A DNA stretch of 64,000 nt, from the NCBI GenBank assembly GCA_029204225.1, contig CM055092.1, positions 74,580,460 through 74,644,459 of the forward strand, in the 5' to 3' direction. Positions 10,943-21,713 of this stretch are shown in pieces. The notes beneath the pieces were generated by a model. That model did no database searches. It was not told where the DNA came from and worked only from the letters and a program-made list of their open reading frames with translations. A program made the translations under genes and the position numbers. Position 1 is the first letter of the stretch. Each line of letters begins with the position of its first letter. The stretch is from Diphasiastrum complanatum. Lineage: Eukaryota > Streptophyta > Lycopodiopsida > Lycopodiales > Lycopodiaceae.

Positions 10943-12161
10943 GCAAGCCCTTTGAGTTTTACACTTATCATCAGGCGTTATTATATCTTTTGAACAAGAC
11001 GTGCACAACTAGATGGATAGCGTGCTAGTTGTTGTTACTTGAAGAATTTGAATTTTGAGTTGTTGTTAGAAGGGATTTTCAACATTTTTTAGCTGATCAT
11101 CTTTCACGAATCCCTACCACGGACAAACCAACAGAAGGTGTTAATGATGACCTTCCTGATGCTATATTGTTTCAAGTAGATTACACCCTAGTTTGGGCAC
11201 GTGAAATCCCTGAATACCTCACTACTCGTCAATTGATCCAAATCTACCTAAATCCGCCCAACGAGCATTGATTTACAAATCCGCTCCCTACACCCTCATT
11301 ACTGGACAATTGTATAAAAAAGGGACGAATGGAATTATTCGTAGATGTCTCACTGAGGGAGAAACAACCGCCATCATTTCCCTCACCCATGAAGGAAGTG
11401 GCGGAGGACATTTCTCATCAGAGACAACATTGCGAAAAATATTCTTGGCCGGATTTTGGTGGCCAACCTTATTTAAGAATACACATCAATTTGTAATGGC
11501 ATGTGATGTATGTCAACGTGCAAAACAACCTCAATTCAAGGATTTCATGCCATTAAATCCCATACTGTCTGACCAAGCATTTTTTAAATGGGAAATTGAC
11601 TATGTGGGACCAATTAGCCCGGCTACTAGATTCACACAATCTCGATACATTATAGTAGCCACCGACTATTGCACCAAATGGGTCGAAGCTCGTGTTGTTA
11701 AATCTGCAGATGCAAAATCCATTGCTAAATTCCTTTATGAGCAAGTTATAGTATGTTTGGGTGCCCATTAGAGATCGTTAGCAATAGGGGAACACATTTC
11801 TTAAATGCTGTGATCGAACACTTACTATCCACCTTCCTAGGTCCATAGGAAAAGTGCTCCTTATTACGCACGTTATAATGGCCAAGCTGAGTCAACGAAT
11901 AAGATCTTATGAGAAATCCTTACCAAGACCGTAGAGGCCAGTAGATCTGATTGGGAGTTGAAATTACATGCCACACTTTGGGCTTATCGCACAACCCCTA
12001 AAAATTCTACTGGATCTACCCCTTTTCAGTTGACTTATGGCCAGGAAGCATTTATGCCAAGTGCCTATTTCAGCTTGAAAAGCTTTGTGAAACCCGTACC
12101 ATTAGTGTCCATACACAACAGGTTCACAAGCGTAGACGAAAATATTGGCATGATCATCTAA
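10942..12161 (+). pseudogene. Ty3/gypsy RNase H-integrase remnant (Athila/Tat-like), copy A
   Basis: The reading begins with a late RNase H segment (YLLNK, a Leu-rich stretch, then ADHLSRI). It passes into the integrase zinc-binding motif, with His in HEGSGGGH and the Cys pair CDVCQ. The integrase core follows, with WEIDYVGPIS carrying the first catalytic Asp and VATDYCTKWVEA behind it. A long open stretch covers 11268-11771. The frame then shifts, passes through EIVSNRGTHF where a catalytic Asp is expected, and reaches the AYRTTPKNSTGSTPF region at 11958-12161. The style suits the Athila/Tat/Ogre side of plant gypsy. The C-terminal end is missing because of a deletion at 12169, but it is preserved in copy B. 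Confidence 0.75.
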
Positions 12162-12166
12162 TTAAG

Positions 12167-12388
12167 CTCCCCTTTTGCTCTAACTAAGTGATAAACACTC
12201 TCTCATACCTATACACCTCACCCTCTCACTTTACTTATCCTAGAGTCTCCTTACACCTCTCACACTTATTTTGGACACCACTTCCTTAAGACTATACATT
12301 CCCTATGCAAGGACTAACTCACCCCTCTCCCTCATTATTCATCTCCCATTCATTTTTGCTTTGCCTCTTGCTCTTGCTTGTGTGTGGA
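12167..12388 (+). mobile_element. Truncated 5' LTR of gypsy element 2, copy A
   Basis: This stretch repeats 15541-15762, the 3' LTR of the same element. Here it runs straight into RT coding sequence, so the end of the LTR, the primer site, Gag, protease and the start of RT were deleted. Its left part is also missing, lost in the deletion that joins it to 12169. The TATA box found as TATAAAA in the 3' LTR is TATGCAA here (12304-12310), and the same change is present in copy B. Confidence 0.7.
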
Positions 12389-13386
12389 CTATCATGCTTT
12401 AAACAAGATTACAGTTAAGAACCGTTTTCCTATTCCAAGAATAGATGACATTATGGATAGGATACATGGATCTTGTATCTTTAGTAGAATTGATTTGACA
12501 AGTGGATACCAGCAGATCAGAGTAGGACCTGAAGATGTCCATAAAGTTGCTTTCAGGACTAACTCTAGCCTTTATGAATTTTTAGTGGTACCATTTGGTC
12601 TTACTAATGCTCTCGCAACATTCAATAGAATAATGCAACCAATCTTTCGACCTCATATACGTTTTGTAGGAACATTCTTTGATGATATCTTAGTCTTCAG
12701 TACAGATGAATAAGAACATAAAAGACATCTAGATATCATCTTTAGAACCTTACAAGAAAACCCACTTCTCATAAAAGATAAGAAAAGCGAATTCTTTCTA
12801 GAAAAGATACACTTTCTAGGACATATGATTTCAAAGGAAGGAATCCAAATGGACCCTTCAAATATTAAAGCCATACAAGACTGGCCTAAACCAAGAAATA
12901 TTCATGAAGTTCGGTCTTTCCTAGGCTTATGTTCCTATTATAGAAAGTTTATTCGCCATTTTGCCCATATAGCCTCACCACTACATGAACTCACTAAGAA
13001 GAGAGTAAAATTTCATTGGTATAAGAAAGAGCAAAATGTCTTTGATAATCTGAAGCATGCACTTACCATTGGACCTGTTCTTATCAGCCTTTGAAAGTAG
13101 ATGACTTCAAGGGGGAGAAGTATAGTATGACATTTATGAAAAAGAACTTTTGGCCATTATTCATGCCCTTAAGTTATGGAAGAAGGATCTACTAGGTAAT
13201 GATTTCCTAAAAACATATCATCAAAGCCTTAGGTACTTTCTCACCCATCAACTAATTCTAGAAAAACATCCAAAATGGGCTAACTACCTTAGCACTTTCC
13301 ATTTTCAGCTAGTTCATCACCCAGGAAAGGACAATAAGGTCATCGATAATCCCCAAGGTCAACCATATTTTTCTAGCATATCATGA
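12378..13386 (+). pseudogene. Gypsy reverse transcriptase and partial RNase H, copy A
   Basis: The RT reading starts abruptly at CVDYHALNKITVKNRFPIP and includes [11 protein letters not shown], the PFGLTNA block and the active-site region FFDDILVF, where the usual Tyr-Val is Phe-Phe. A TAA at 12711-12713 interrupts it, after which FLGHMISKEGI and FLGLCSYYRKFI follow in the same frame to 13094. Part of RNase H is deleted. The remainder at about 13130-13386 has YEKELLAIIHALKLWK and a reading ending near LVHHPGKDNKV, where RNase H normally has a DALSR motif. This is a plant chromovirus-like pol that cannot work. Confidence 0.85.
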
Positions 13387-13399
13387 AGATTTCTTTCCT

Positions 13400-14689
13400 A
13401 TGAAAAGTATGTATGCTAGTGATTCCGACTTCCAGCATATCTTTGAAATACTTGAAAGAAATCAAAGTCATAAAGACTATGTTTTAAAAGAAGGATATCT
13501 ATTGAAAGAAGATAAGCTATGTATTCCTATAGCATTTAGAACCAAGATCCTTCAAGAAACCCATAGTCCTCCCTATGCAGGACATAGAGTAATCCCTTCA
13601 ACTCTGGAAGCTTTGAAAAGATTTTTTTATTGGCCTACCATGCATCGAGACACAAGGCATTACATAAATGCATGTCTAGTCTGTGAACACAATAAAGATG
13701 AGCGAGGATTAAAAACTCCACGGTTACTTCATCCCTTGCCTATTCCTGAAGCACCTTGGGAACATATTACCATGGACTTCATCTCTAGGTTCCCTAAAAC
13801 CAAAAATGGAAATGAGATGATATGGACTATCATTGATAGATTTAGCAAACAGGCTCATTTTATTCCCTGTAAGAAAAAGCTAAAAGGACCCGAAGCTGCT
13901 CATTTGTTTATTCGTCACATCTTTAGGTTGCATGGACTACCCAAAAGTATAGTGTCGGATCGGGATACTAGATTTACTAGCAACTTTTGGAGAGCCCTTT
14001 TTGATAATCTGGGGACAACCCTTAAATTCTCTTCTTCCTTTCACCCCTTGACTGATGGTCAAAGTGAAATTACTAATCAAACCATCATAGATTTGTTGAG
14101 AAATTATGTAAGTGATCAGAAGACTCAATGGGAATACTATCTTCCTATTCTAGATAACACCGTTCATTCTTCTACTGGTAAAGCGCCTTTTGAAGTAATG
14201 TATGGAAAACCAATTGTGCCTCCTGTACTAAGGACTAAAGAAAAGATATTTGCCTCAGATGAATTTGTGCAGGATTATCAAGACACCTTTTCAAAGGTTC
14301 AACAATCCACTACAAATGCACAAAAGAAACAGCAGAAAAGTGCAAATATGCGTCGGAGGGCAATCAAGTACGAAGAAGGAGAACTAGTTCTCCTAAAATT
14401 TAAAAAGAAAAGACTCAGGATAAAGAAGGGCAGCATGAAACTCTACCCAAAACTAGCCCAAAAGTATTATGGACCTTTTAAAGTCAAGAAAGTAATCAAT
14501 GAGGTTACATGTGAGCTTGACTTACCTACTACTTGGAAAATCCATAACAAATTCCATGTAAGCTTGCTAAAGAAATTCAATGGTCCGGAACCAGAAGGAT
14601 TTACAGATTCCAAAACACCAGAAGTTCAAGCAACCGAAGAAATTATTCAACCTGAGCAAATCTTGATGCACAAGACAAGAACTGGATGA
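13400..14689 (+). CDS. Gypsy integrase, open frame, copy A
   Basis: About 429 codons remain open. The N-terminal zinc finger has the two His residues in HSPPYAGH and the Cys pair in CLVCEH. The catalytic core carries Asp in TMDFISRF, Asp in VSDRDTRF and Glu in DGQSEITNQT, so the D-D-E triad looks complete. The C-terminus has the KIHNKFHVSLLKKF element typical of chromovirus integrases, and no clear chromodomain follows. It continues the frame order of the broken RT upstream, so it would not be made from its own promoter. The block B copy has lost roughly the last 140 residues. Confidence 0.85.
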   Translation: MKSMYASDSDFQHIFEILERNQSHKDYVLKEGYLLKEDKLCIPIAFRTKILQETHSPPYAGHRVIPSTLEALKRFFYWPTMHRDTRHYINACLVCEHNKDERGLKTPRLLHPLPIPEAPWEHITMDFISRFPKTKNGNEMIWTIIDRFSKQAHFIPCKKKLKGPEAAHLFIRHIFRLHGLPKSIVSDRDTRFTSNFWRALFDNLGTTLKFSSSFHPLTDGQSEITNQTIIDLLRNYVSDQKTQWEYYLPILDNTVHSSTGKAPFEVMYGKPIVPPVLRTKEKIFASDEFVQDYQDTFSKVQQSTTNAQKKQQKSANMRRRAIKYEEGELVLLKFKKKRLRIKKGSMKLYPKLAQKYYGPFKVKKVINEVTCELDLPTTWKIHNKFHVSLLKKFNGPEPEGFTDSKTPEVQATEEIIQPEQILMHKTRTG

Positions 14690-14847
14690 AAAGGGATAAC
14701 TTCTACATTATACCTCCTCAAATTTAAGAACTATCCTACTATGGATGCAAGATAGATGGAAGAAGAATTCTTCCAAGAGTATCCAAAAATTTTGAATGTT
14801 TATTTGAGAAATGTCCATTGAGGACAACGCTTAATGCGTCGGAGGGA

Positions 14848-15762
14848 TGTAAAATTGTATAGACCAAATTGACCAAGAAATAAAGGCTATCCAATCTTCC
14901 ATTCTTTTTGTATGAAACGTATTTTGAATATTAGAGCTTATTACTCTAACTGATGAATTATGAGTGCAGGTATCATTACCTGAAGACAAGAAATGAAACT
15001 ATAGAGCAATGCTAACAGTTTGATATGCAGGTTCTAGAAATAGAATCTAATGATGAACCATTTGATGGTGTGGCTTCTAACCTTTTCCTAAGTGTATGTG
15101 CAGGTACTAAGAAGAGTACCTGAAGAAGGAATCCAAAGAAGCTTCTTAAAGCTTAAAGACGGTACCTGAAGAAGGCTCAATCGAGTCTATAAAGAAGGCT
15201 CACTCGAGTCTATAAAGTCTGAGAGAAGAAACCAAAGGACTGATTACCCTTTGTATCACACTCCACTATGATTGGGGATGGGCAACCTCTAGAAAAAAGA
15301 GCCTAGGAATTGATGAAAATTATGCAAGGTAAGATGGACATATACAAAGCCTTTCCCATGACATGAAAAACACTTGGGTGGATCCCAATGTTGTACACAA
15401 AGAAATATTCAACTTGAAAGTGACTAACATTGAATGTTAGGCTACCTACTTTCTATCCTTATCAATATGTAACTTACCTACTTTTCCACATGGCTTGAAA
15501 GCAATAGGACACCTAGAAAAATGCGCCCTCCTACTCCTCCCCTTTTGCTCTAACTAAGTGATAAACACTCTCTCATACCTATACACCTCACCCTCTCACT
15601 TTACTTATCCTAGAGTCTCCCTTACACCTCTCACACTTATTTTGGACACCTCAGCCACTTCCTTAAGACAACACATTCCCTATAAAAGGACTAACTCGCC
15701 CCTCTCCCTCATTATTCATCTCCCATTCATTTTTGCTTTTCCTCTTGCTCTGGCTTGTGTGT
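14848..15762 (+). mobile_element. 3' LTR of gypsy element 2, copy A
   Basis: A purine tract GGAGGGA at 14841-14847 precedes a TGTAAAATTG start, the usual place for a 3' LTR. A TATAAAA box lies at 15681-15687. Its part from 15541 matches the 5' LTR remnant. The true right end is not resolved, because the 5' copy is deleted beyond this point; the LTR may extend past 15762 into the TC repeat. Confidence 0.65.
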
Positions 15763-15857
15763 GTGTAGGTGCTTGGAAGAAAGCATGGAGCAATGGCTTG
15801 AGGATTGGAATCACTTTTGGAACCACTTTCACACACACTCACTTTCTCCTACCTTTT

Positions 15858-15860
<3 letters not shown>

Positions 15861-15937
<77 letters not shown>
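15861..15937. repeat. (TC)n microsatellite, copy A
   Basis: About 77 bp of TC repeat just downstream of the gypsy 3' LTR. The block B counterpart at 49712-49763 is shorter, at about 52 bp, so the tract has changed length since duplication. Confidence 0.95.
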
Positions 15938-15942
<5 letters not shown>

Positions 15943-15974
15943 AAAACTTTCACACCATTTATAAGACTGATGGC

Positions 15975-16242
15975 CATGCATGTCACACCATCCATGACTT
16001 GATGGCTTTGCATGTCACACCATCATGACTTGATGACTTTGCATGCCTTATCATCCATAACTTTTTGGTCATGCATGTCTGATTCAGGAGTTGCATGTCT
16101 GATTTAGGAGTTGCATGTATGAAATTGAAGTTTGCATGTTGAAATTGAAGCTTGCATGTCAAATTGGATTCATGCATGCCATACCTACCGATGTCAAATG
16201 CCTATGCATGTTCTTTTCTTGATCAGTAAGTCCTTGCATGTC
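15975..16242. repeat. Cluster of GCATG / RY-type motifs, copy A
   Basis: Eleven GCATG cores lie in about 270 bp, many as TTGCATGTC or CATGCATG, embedded in imperfect repeats of 20-35 bp such as the pair around CAGGAGTTGCATGTCTGAT. CATGCA is the RY element bound by plant B3 factors, but clustering inside a degenerate tandem repeat may simply reflect the repeat unit. Nothing coding was seen between 16243 and 16558. Confidence 0.6.
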
Positions 16243-16558
16243 ATAAGGAACCACTTTTCTTGGTATAATATTCTTTAAGATCCAGAATTTGTAAACTTCT
16301 GGTTGATGTAAAAGATCTAAGAATCCGTCTTCCCAAAACCATTGTATATGTAATTGGCCTTGGGCCAATTGATCTTGCATAATTTGAAAAGAAAAATCCT
16401 TCGGGGGGGAGGGGGGTCCCCATCTTGACCCCTCAGCAAGTCTCTTGAATGAATGATTTTGTGATTGAATGTTAAAGCTCTTCCCTAAGTTTTTGAGTTC
16501 TTTTTCAAGTTCTATTTAACAATGTTATGTTGACTTGTTCTTTTTTTAGGTCACAACT

Positions 16559-17548
16559 TCTAAAGTCAGGACTTTAGAAATAGTAGACCACTCCAAGTTC
16601 ACAGTGCACCAATGTATTTGAGGGCTACAGTGGCAAATGTTGGAGCACGTTGGCAAAGATTTGCATGCCATCAGAGTCACTCTCAATAAGGAGACCTACG
16701 ACAACACAACCCGGCAAAGAGCAGCTGCCATTGGCATGGGACCACCAATCCAATAAAGAGGGGGATAATGTTGTCCCTTATGTTAGCCCAACATAGGAAT
16801 TACTGTGGCATGTGTTTTGTAAGCCCACAAGTAATTAGGATTAGGAAAACTTTATGCTTAGACCTTTTACTATTTAAGTTTAACTACTACAAACAATCAT
16901 TTGTAATGGTTCAACTTAGAAAGTCTAAGTTTAAGATTTGATTCCTAAGTTAAGTTAATTTCTAAGTTCAAGTTAAGTTTAATTTCTAAGTTAGTGCAAG
17001 TGCACAAGTTAATTAGCTTAAGTTTGGACTTAGTCCCATAAGCATGTTTAAGCTTAGGCCCACCACTCTTTCCATATATGGAAGTGGATTTGGGCCTCCA
17101 ACAACACTTGTATTAGCTTGTGATAATAAAACACTTTTTGTGATATCTTATGCATGCTACTTGTGTTCCCATTGGAATTAGAATACCTTGTGGTAGGTGC
17201 TCGAGCTCCACTAGGCTTTTTCCAATGATTGATTTGTGAATGCTATTATGGAATTATCTTTCTCTCATGTTATTCCATTCCCTTGTGGAGTTAATTAGGT
17301 TTGCTTAATATTGTTCATTGTTAGACACTGGTTGGGGACCACCATAATGCTGCTTGATCTATCCTTTCTTAATTAGAGTGTTTGTCCAAAGGGAGACTGC
17401 CTTGGAGATCCTAAGACAAGTAATAGAAACCATGTCTTGAGTGGAACCTACTTGTACTCACCCTATACAATGCACTTTAAGATCAATGTTATTCTATTAG
17501 TTGGGGAACATCCATCATAGTATATAGAAGACATCTAAAAGTACAACA
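16559..17548 (+). mobile_element. 3' end of an LTR element with a 780-bp LTR, copy A
   Basis: An LTR from 16769 to 17548 begins TGTTGT and ends ACAACA, a six-base inverted pair. A purine tract AAAGAGGGGGATAA lies directly before it, so this is the 3' LTR. The bases 16559-16740 to its left may be the tail of the element's coding region, since they read as a peptide for about 60 residues with one stop. An AATAAA-like signal lies near 17125. The block B copy (50595-51374) is also 780 bp. The right end stops only 12 bases before a conserved exon of the gene described next. Confidence 0.6.
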
Positions 17549-17560
17549 AAGATTACAACC

Positions 17561-17882
17561 AAGTTTCACTTACATGTGAAATTAGAGAAGGATTATGCAA
17601 CCAAAGTTGCATGGGGTGTTAACTTAAATCCGTATGAGATGCATTGTTGGAGATTAGAAGGCAAAAAACATATTGACGTATGGGTAAGAGGTGAATTATA
17701 CCCCTGCAATCCACTGGTAGATGCTCCTCCTAAATTTTCTGATGTACATAGTTTTTAAGGTTCATTGGGGATGGTGGTAATGGACTCCTTGGCTATTGCC
17801 AAGCAATGGATTCTCGAAGAATCCAAGCTGAGACATTGGCAAATATGACAAACATTGATATCTTGAATATGAATGACAATTT
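17561..17882 (+). pseudogene. Unknown coiled-coil gene, 5' part, split by copia, copy A
   Basis: The reading KFHLHVKLEKDYA, then EGKKHIDVWVRGELYP, then PKFSDVHSF lines up with YHLHV, EGKKNVDLWTDGALYP and PTFSSITHL of the spliced minus-strand gene at 30287-31393. A frame change near 17758 shifts to GNGLLGYCQAM, matching GLLGYCERL in that gene. The frame then runs into the copia LTR at 17883. There is no ATG in the conserved part, and an LTR ends just upstream, so the first exon or promoter is lost. The function of the family is unknown. Confidence 0.6.
17878..17882. repeat. Target-site duplication AATTT, left, copy A
   Basis: AATTT lies directly before the copia 5' LTR and again directly after the 3' LTR at 22053-22057. 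A five-base duplication is the expected footprint of copia integrase. Confidence 0.85.
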
Positions 17883-18130
17883 AGTTAAAATAGCAATGAT
17901 CGACTTATACAGTGCTTTCTTATTTCAACAGCACCACGTGTGCTTAGTTCTAGAGTTATCGGGCCATCCTTCTTTTACGAGCCCTTTGAGTGCTTTTAAG
18001 CAACTTATCTTTGTACTTACTCATTAGTTGAATATACAGTTTGAGGAGAGCAATTCTGTTGTCTTGTTGCACTTGACGTTGTGCTGTGGTGATTGATCCG
18101 GTCGGGTGTTTAAACTGTGTTTTCTTAACT

Positions 18131-18142
18131 TGGTATCAGAGC
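18131..18142 (+). promoter_or_regulatory. Copia primer binding site, copy A
   Basis: TGGTATCAGAGC directly follows the last base of the 5' LTR, which independently fixes the LTR end at 18130. A 672-base leader separates it from the Gag start. Confidence 0.9.
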
Positions 18143-18814
18143 CCTTGGTGGCTTGAATCACCAGACAAGAACAGGGAGCTGCGATTCACGACGGTTTGTT
18201 AGCTGGGAAGCACAGAACCGAGTCTGTGGAGATTCGTGGACTAGCTCAAAAACTGTAAGAAGATTCAGAGGCAGGGGATTGTCAACTGAATCAGAGGGCA
18301 AGATCCATTGGATTGATGTGAAAAATCCTGAAGGGGTCTGAAGTGCAAAGTGCATTGCAACTTCATTAAAAATCTTCAAACTGAAAAAAATTGTTGGGTC
18401 CCAAGTTTTTGAAGGGCGAAGTTTCTTCACACTGAAGAAATAGTTCAAAAACCCAAATTGCCCTTATTTTCACCTCCTTTAGCCTATTTTGCCCAAACGA
18501 AAGGCTATAGTCTCCAAACGAAGGGCACCCTGACTGTACCTGCAAGTATGGTACACCAAAACAGAGTGATTACCGTGGAGAAAGTGTTCAAAGCATGCCA
18601 GAAGTGATTTCACCATTCCATTGGGCAGGTAGCTAGGAGTTGGTGACGAGAAGCATTTCAGAAAGCGACGCTAGTTTGGCTTTCAATTTGGCGAAAGAGC
18701 GGCAGGTGGCTTGGTAAGCCAAAAATTGCAGGTCATTATTATTGATTTTTGACATCACGGTTGGCTCCAACATACACTTTATAGCCTACAGGTGAAGTTT
18801 CAAGCAGTTTGGAG

Positions 18815-20842
18815 ATGGCAAACATCAATGAGGCAATTTTGGGCGATGCAAGCAAACTTGATGGGGCTTCTAACTACAACATCTGGAAATTCAAAATGAA
18901 GAGAATTTTGATGGAGAAAGAGTTGTGGGAGATCATGGCAGGTATTGAAGTCTGGCCAAATACCACTCCATGTGACATAAGGGCCTTTAATAAAAAGGCG
19001 CAGAGAGCATTGTCCTTGATCAATCTTTCAGTGAAAGACCATGTGATCACTTATATAAGTGATGCCATTACGGCTACGGGAGCTTGGGAAGCTCTTAGAA
19101 TGCAATTTCAAACTTGCAATCCAGCTCGAGCCATGTTCTTGAAGTCGAGATTGAATGCAGTAAGGATGGAAGAAAGTGAATCAGTGGGATCTTTCTTCAC
19201 CAGGATAAAGGAGCTGAGAGATCAACTTGTGGCGATTGGAGAACCAATCAGGGATATTGAATTGGTACATACCACAATGAGCGGTGCCTCGGAAGGGCTA
19301 CAGATGTTTGTGAGCAGCATTGCTTCGAGGGAGAGGTTGCCTACTTTTGAAGACTTCCACAGAATCATGTTGCAAGAAGAGCAACATCGCGAAGTGGTGA
19401 AGTCAAGGAAAAACCCACATGAGGATCAAGCCTTGCTTGCTAAAGACAAGCAGATAGGATGGAAAAGGATTCCTAAGAAATTCAAGGATGATGATGATGA
19501 GGGAGAGTCGTCATCAAAAAGGAAAAAGAAGAAGAAAGACAAATGTTACTATTGCCACAAATTGGGTCATTGGGCAGGCGAGTGTTATAAGAAGAAAGTA
19601 GACATAAAGACGGGAAAAGTGACTCAACAAGGAAACATTTCCGAAGATGATGGAGAAGATGACGAGACAAGTGTCTTCTCATCGGCATTGGCATCCCAAG
19701 TTGATGATGGTGCCAGAAGGTTCATAGATTCAGGCGCCACAAGGCATATGACCGGGAAACGTGATTGGTTTAAAAAATTCTCACCAATCCATGATGGGGA
19801 TAAGGTCACTCAAGCCAATGGAGAAGATGAAGAAGATGCTCCACAAGATGATGCACGTGAAGACGAGAGTCGAGAGGGCGAGTATGAAAGGACACCACCT
19901 ATTCAAGAGCCTAGGGGGAGGTACTTGCCAATAGGAGCAATAAAGGAGAAACCGGTTGGAAGTAAGAGACATTACTTAGACACTCCTTGGGATACATACT
20001 CTCCACGTAGTGTATCACCTGAATCTAAGATACCAAAATGGTATGAAAAGATCATGAAGAACACAAAGCTAAATCAACCAGGATCTAGCACACAAGGTGA
20101 AGTGAGAAGATCAACGCGAGAAAGGAAGTTTCCTGATCATTATCATGTGAACTATGCCCTAATGACTGACATTTTGAAGTGTCGAGAGCCATCAACCTTT
20201 GATGAGGCAAAAGATCACAAAGAGTGGCAAAGGGCAATGGAAGAGGAAATAGAATCTATCCACAGGCATGATACATGGGAGTTGGTTGATCTACCACTTG
20301 GAAAGAAACCCATTGACAACAAATGGGTGTTTAGAACAAAGTTTCATACAGATGGCAAAATAGCAAAGTATAAGGCACGCCTAGTAGTGAAGGGTGATGC
20401 GCAAAGCAAAGGAATTGACTATGAAGAGACATTTGCTCCAGTGGCTAAGTGGACTATGCTACGCCTTATCATTGCCTTAGCATCTCTTTTTGGGTGGAAG
20501 ATCCATCAAATGGATGTGAAGTCTGCATTTTTGAATGGTGACTTAGAGGAAGAAGTTTACATGGTCCAACCGCAGGGCTTCATGGCAAAAGGGCAAGAAC
20601 AGAAGGTATGTAAACTACACAAAGCACTTTATGGCCTTAAGCAAGCGCCACGTGCATGGTATGGACGCATTGACAGTTACTTTCTTTCTCATGGGTTTGT
20701 AAGAACAAATTCAGATCCAAACCTTTATGTTCTTATAAATGATGACAGCATTGCCTTGATTGTACTTTACGTTGATGATATCATTATCACGGGCAATGAT
20801 GAGAATCTCACTCATTCTATCAAAGCCAACTTATGCAAGTAG
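18815..20842 (+). CDS. Copia Gag-protease-RT fusion ORF lacking integrase
   Basis: The first ATG is at 18815 (MANINEAILGDASKLDG). Gag covers roughly residues 1-240, with a UBN2-type domain and a CCHC knuckle CYYCHKLGHWAGEC near residue 243. The protease motif FIDSGATRHMTG lies near residue 303. At about residue 336 the frame jumps to an acidic linker and then the RT, with KWVFRTKFHTDG, FAPVAKWTMLRLI, MDVKSAFLNGDL, LYGLKQAPRAWY and the catalytic YVDD near residue 652. The whole integrase is missing. It ends at a TAG (20840-20842) where Gln is expected, and RT plus RNase H continue in frame beyond. In copy B the same parts lie in three frames, so the deletion created this 676-residue frame. Confidence 0.85.
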   Translation: MANINEAILGDASKLDGASNYNIWKFKMKRILMEKELWEIMAGIEVWPNTTPCDIRAFNKKAQRALSLINLSVKDHVITYISDAITATGAWEALRMQFQTCNPARAMFLKSRLNAVRMEESESVGSFFTRIKELRDQLVAIGEPIRDIELVHTTMSGASEGLQMFVSSIASRERLPTFEDFHRIMLQEEQHREVVKSRKNPHEDQALLAKDKQIGWKRIPKKFKDDDDEGESSSKRKKKKKDKCYYCHKLGHWAGECYKKKVDIKTGKVTQQGNISEDDGEDDETSVFSSALASQVDDGARRFIDSGATRHMTGKRDWFKKFSPIHDGDKVTQANGEDEEDAPQDDAREDESREGEYERTPPIQEPRGRYLPIGAIKEKPVGSKRHYLDTPWDTYSPRSVSPESKIPKWYEKIMKNTKLNQPGSSTQGEVRRSTRERKFPDHYHVNYALMTDILKCREPSTFDEAKDHKEWQRAMEEEIESIHRHDTWELVDLPLGKKPIDNKWVFRTKFHTDGKIAKYKARLVVKGDAQSKGIDYEETFAPVAKWTMLRLIIALASLFGWKIHQMDVKSAFLNGDLEEEVYMVQPQGFMAKGQEQKVCKLHKALYGLKQAPRAWYGRIDSYFLSHGFVRTNSDPNLYVLINDDSIALIVLYVDDIIITGNDENLTHSIKANLCK

Positions 20843-21713
20843 TTTGAGATGACAGATTTAGATCTTATGCACTATTGCTTGGGTGTCGAAGTATGGCAAA
20901 CTAGCGGTGATATCAGGTTATGTCAAAACAAGTATGTGGGCGAGATATTGGAGAGATTTCACATGACAGAGTGCAAACCTTCCATCACCCCTGGCGAAGC
21001 TGGTAAGAAATTATCTCGTATTGATGATAGCGCACATGTTGACGCTTATTTCGACAACTAGTTGGGAGTTTGATATATCTTACGACTACACGTCCTGATA
21101 TCTGCTATGCTGTAAGTTTGATTAGCCAATTTATGTCATCACCCACTATGTACCATTGGAAAGCTGCAAAAAGGATTTTGAGGTATGTGAAAGGTACACC
21201 TAACCTTGGTCTAATCTACAAAAGACAACGTGTTTTACCTAAGTTGCAAGGTTATGTTGACGTTGATTGGGCAGGAGTATAGATGATAGAAAGTCAACAA
21301 CAGGTTATGCCTTCAATTTTGGTAGCAGTTGTTTTTCATGGTCTAGCAAGAAGCAAGATACTATTTCTCTTTCTACTACAGAAGCCGAATATAACGCGTT
21401 GAGTTCTGCTACCCAGGAAGCTGTTTGGATACGTAAGTTGTTATGTGAGATTGGCATGAAGCAGGTAAATCCTTCTGTTATTTTCTGTGATAGTCAAAGT
21501 GGAATACAATTGGCTAAAAATCCTATCTTTCACGCAAGGACAAAACATATTGAAGTGAAATATCACTTTGTGCGTGAAAAGTTACAATCTGAAGATATAA
21601 GTATTGTACATTGTTCTACGTTATTACAAGTTGTTGATATATTTACAAAAGCTTTAAGTAAAGAAAAGTTTGAGACTTTTAGAGCCAAACTTGGCTTAGA
21701 TCCGGTTACGTAA
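20843..21713 (+). pseudogene. Copia RT end and RNase H, copy A
   Basis: Past the TAG the reading continues with FEMTDLDLMHYCLGVEV. A second TAG follows at 21059-21061, before the segment read as [22 protein letters not shown]. After DWAG the frame shifts and RNase H follows: [58 protein letters not shown] and VDIFTKAL. The catalytic acidic residues of RNase H are recognisable. Both stops and the shift are identical in copy B, so this part was already dead before duplication. Confidence 0.85.
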
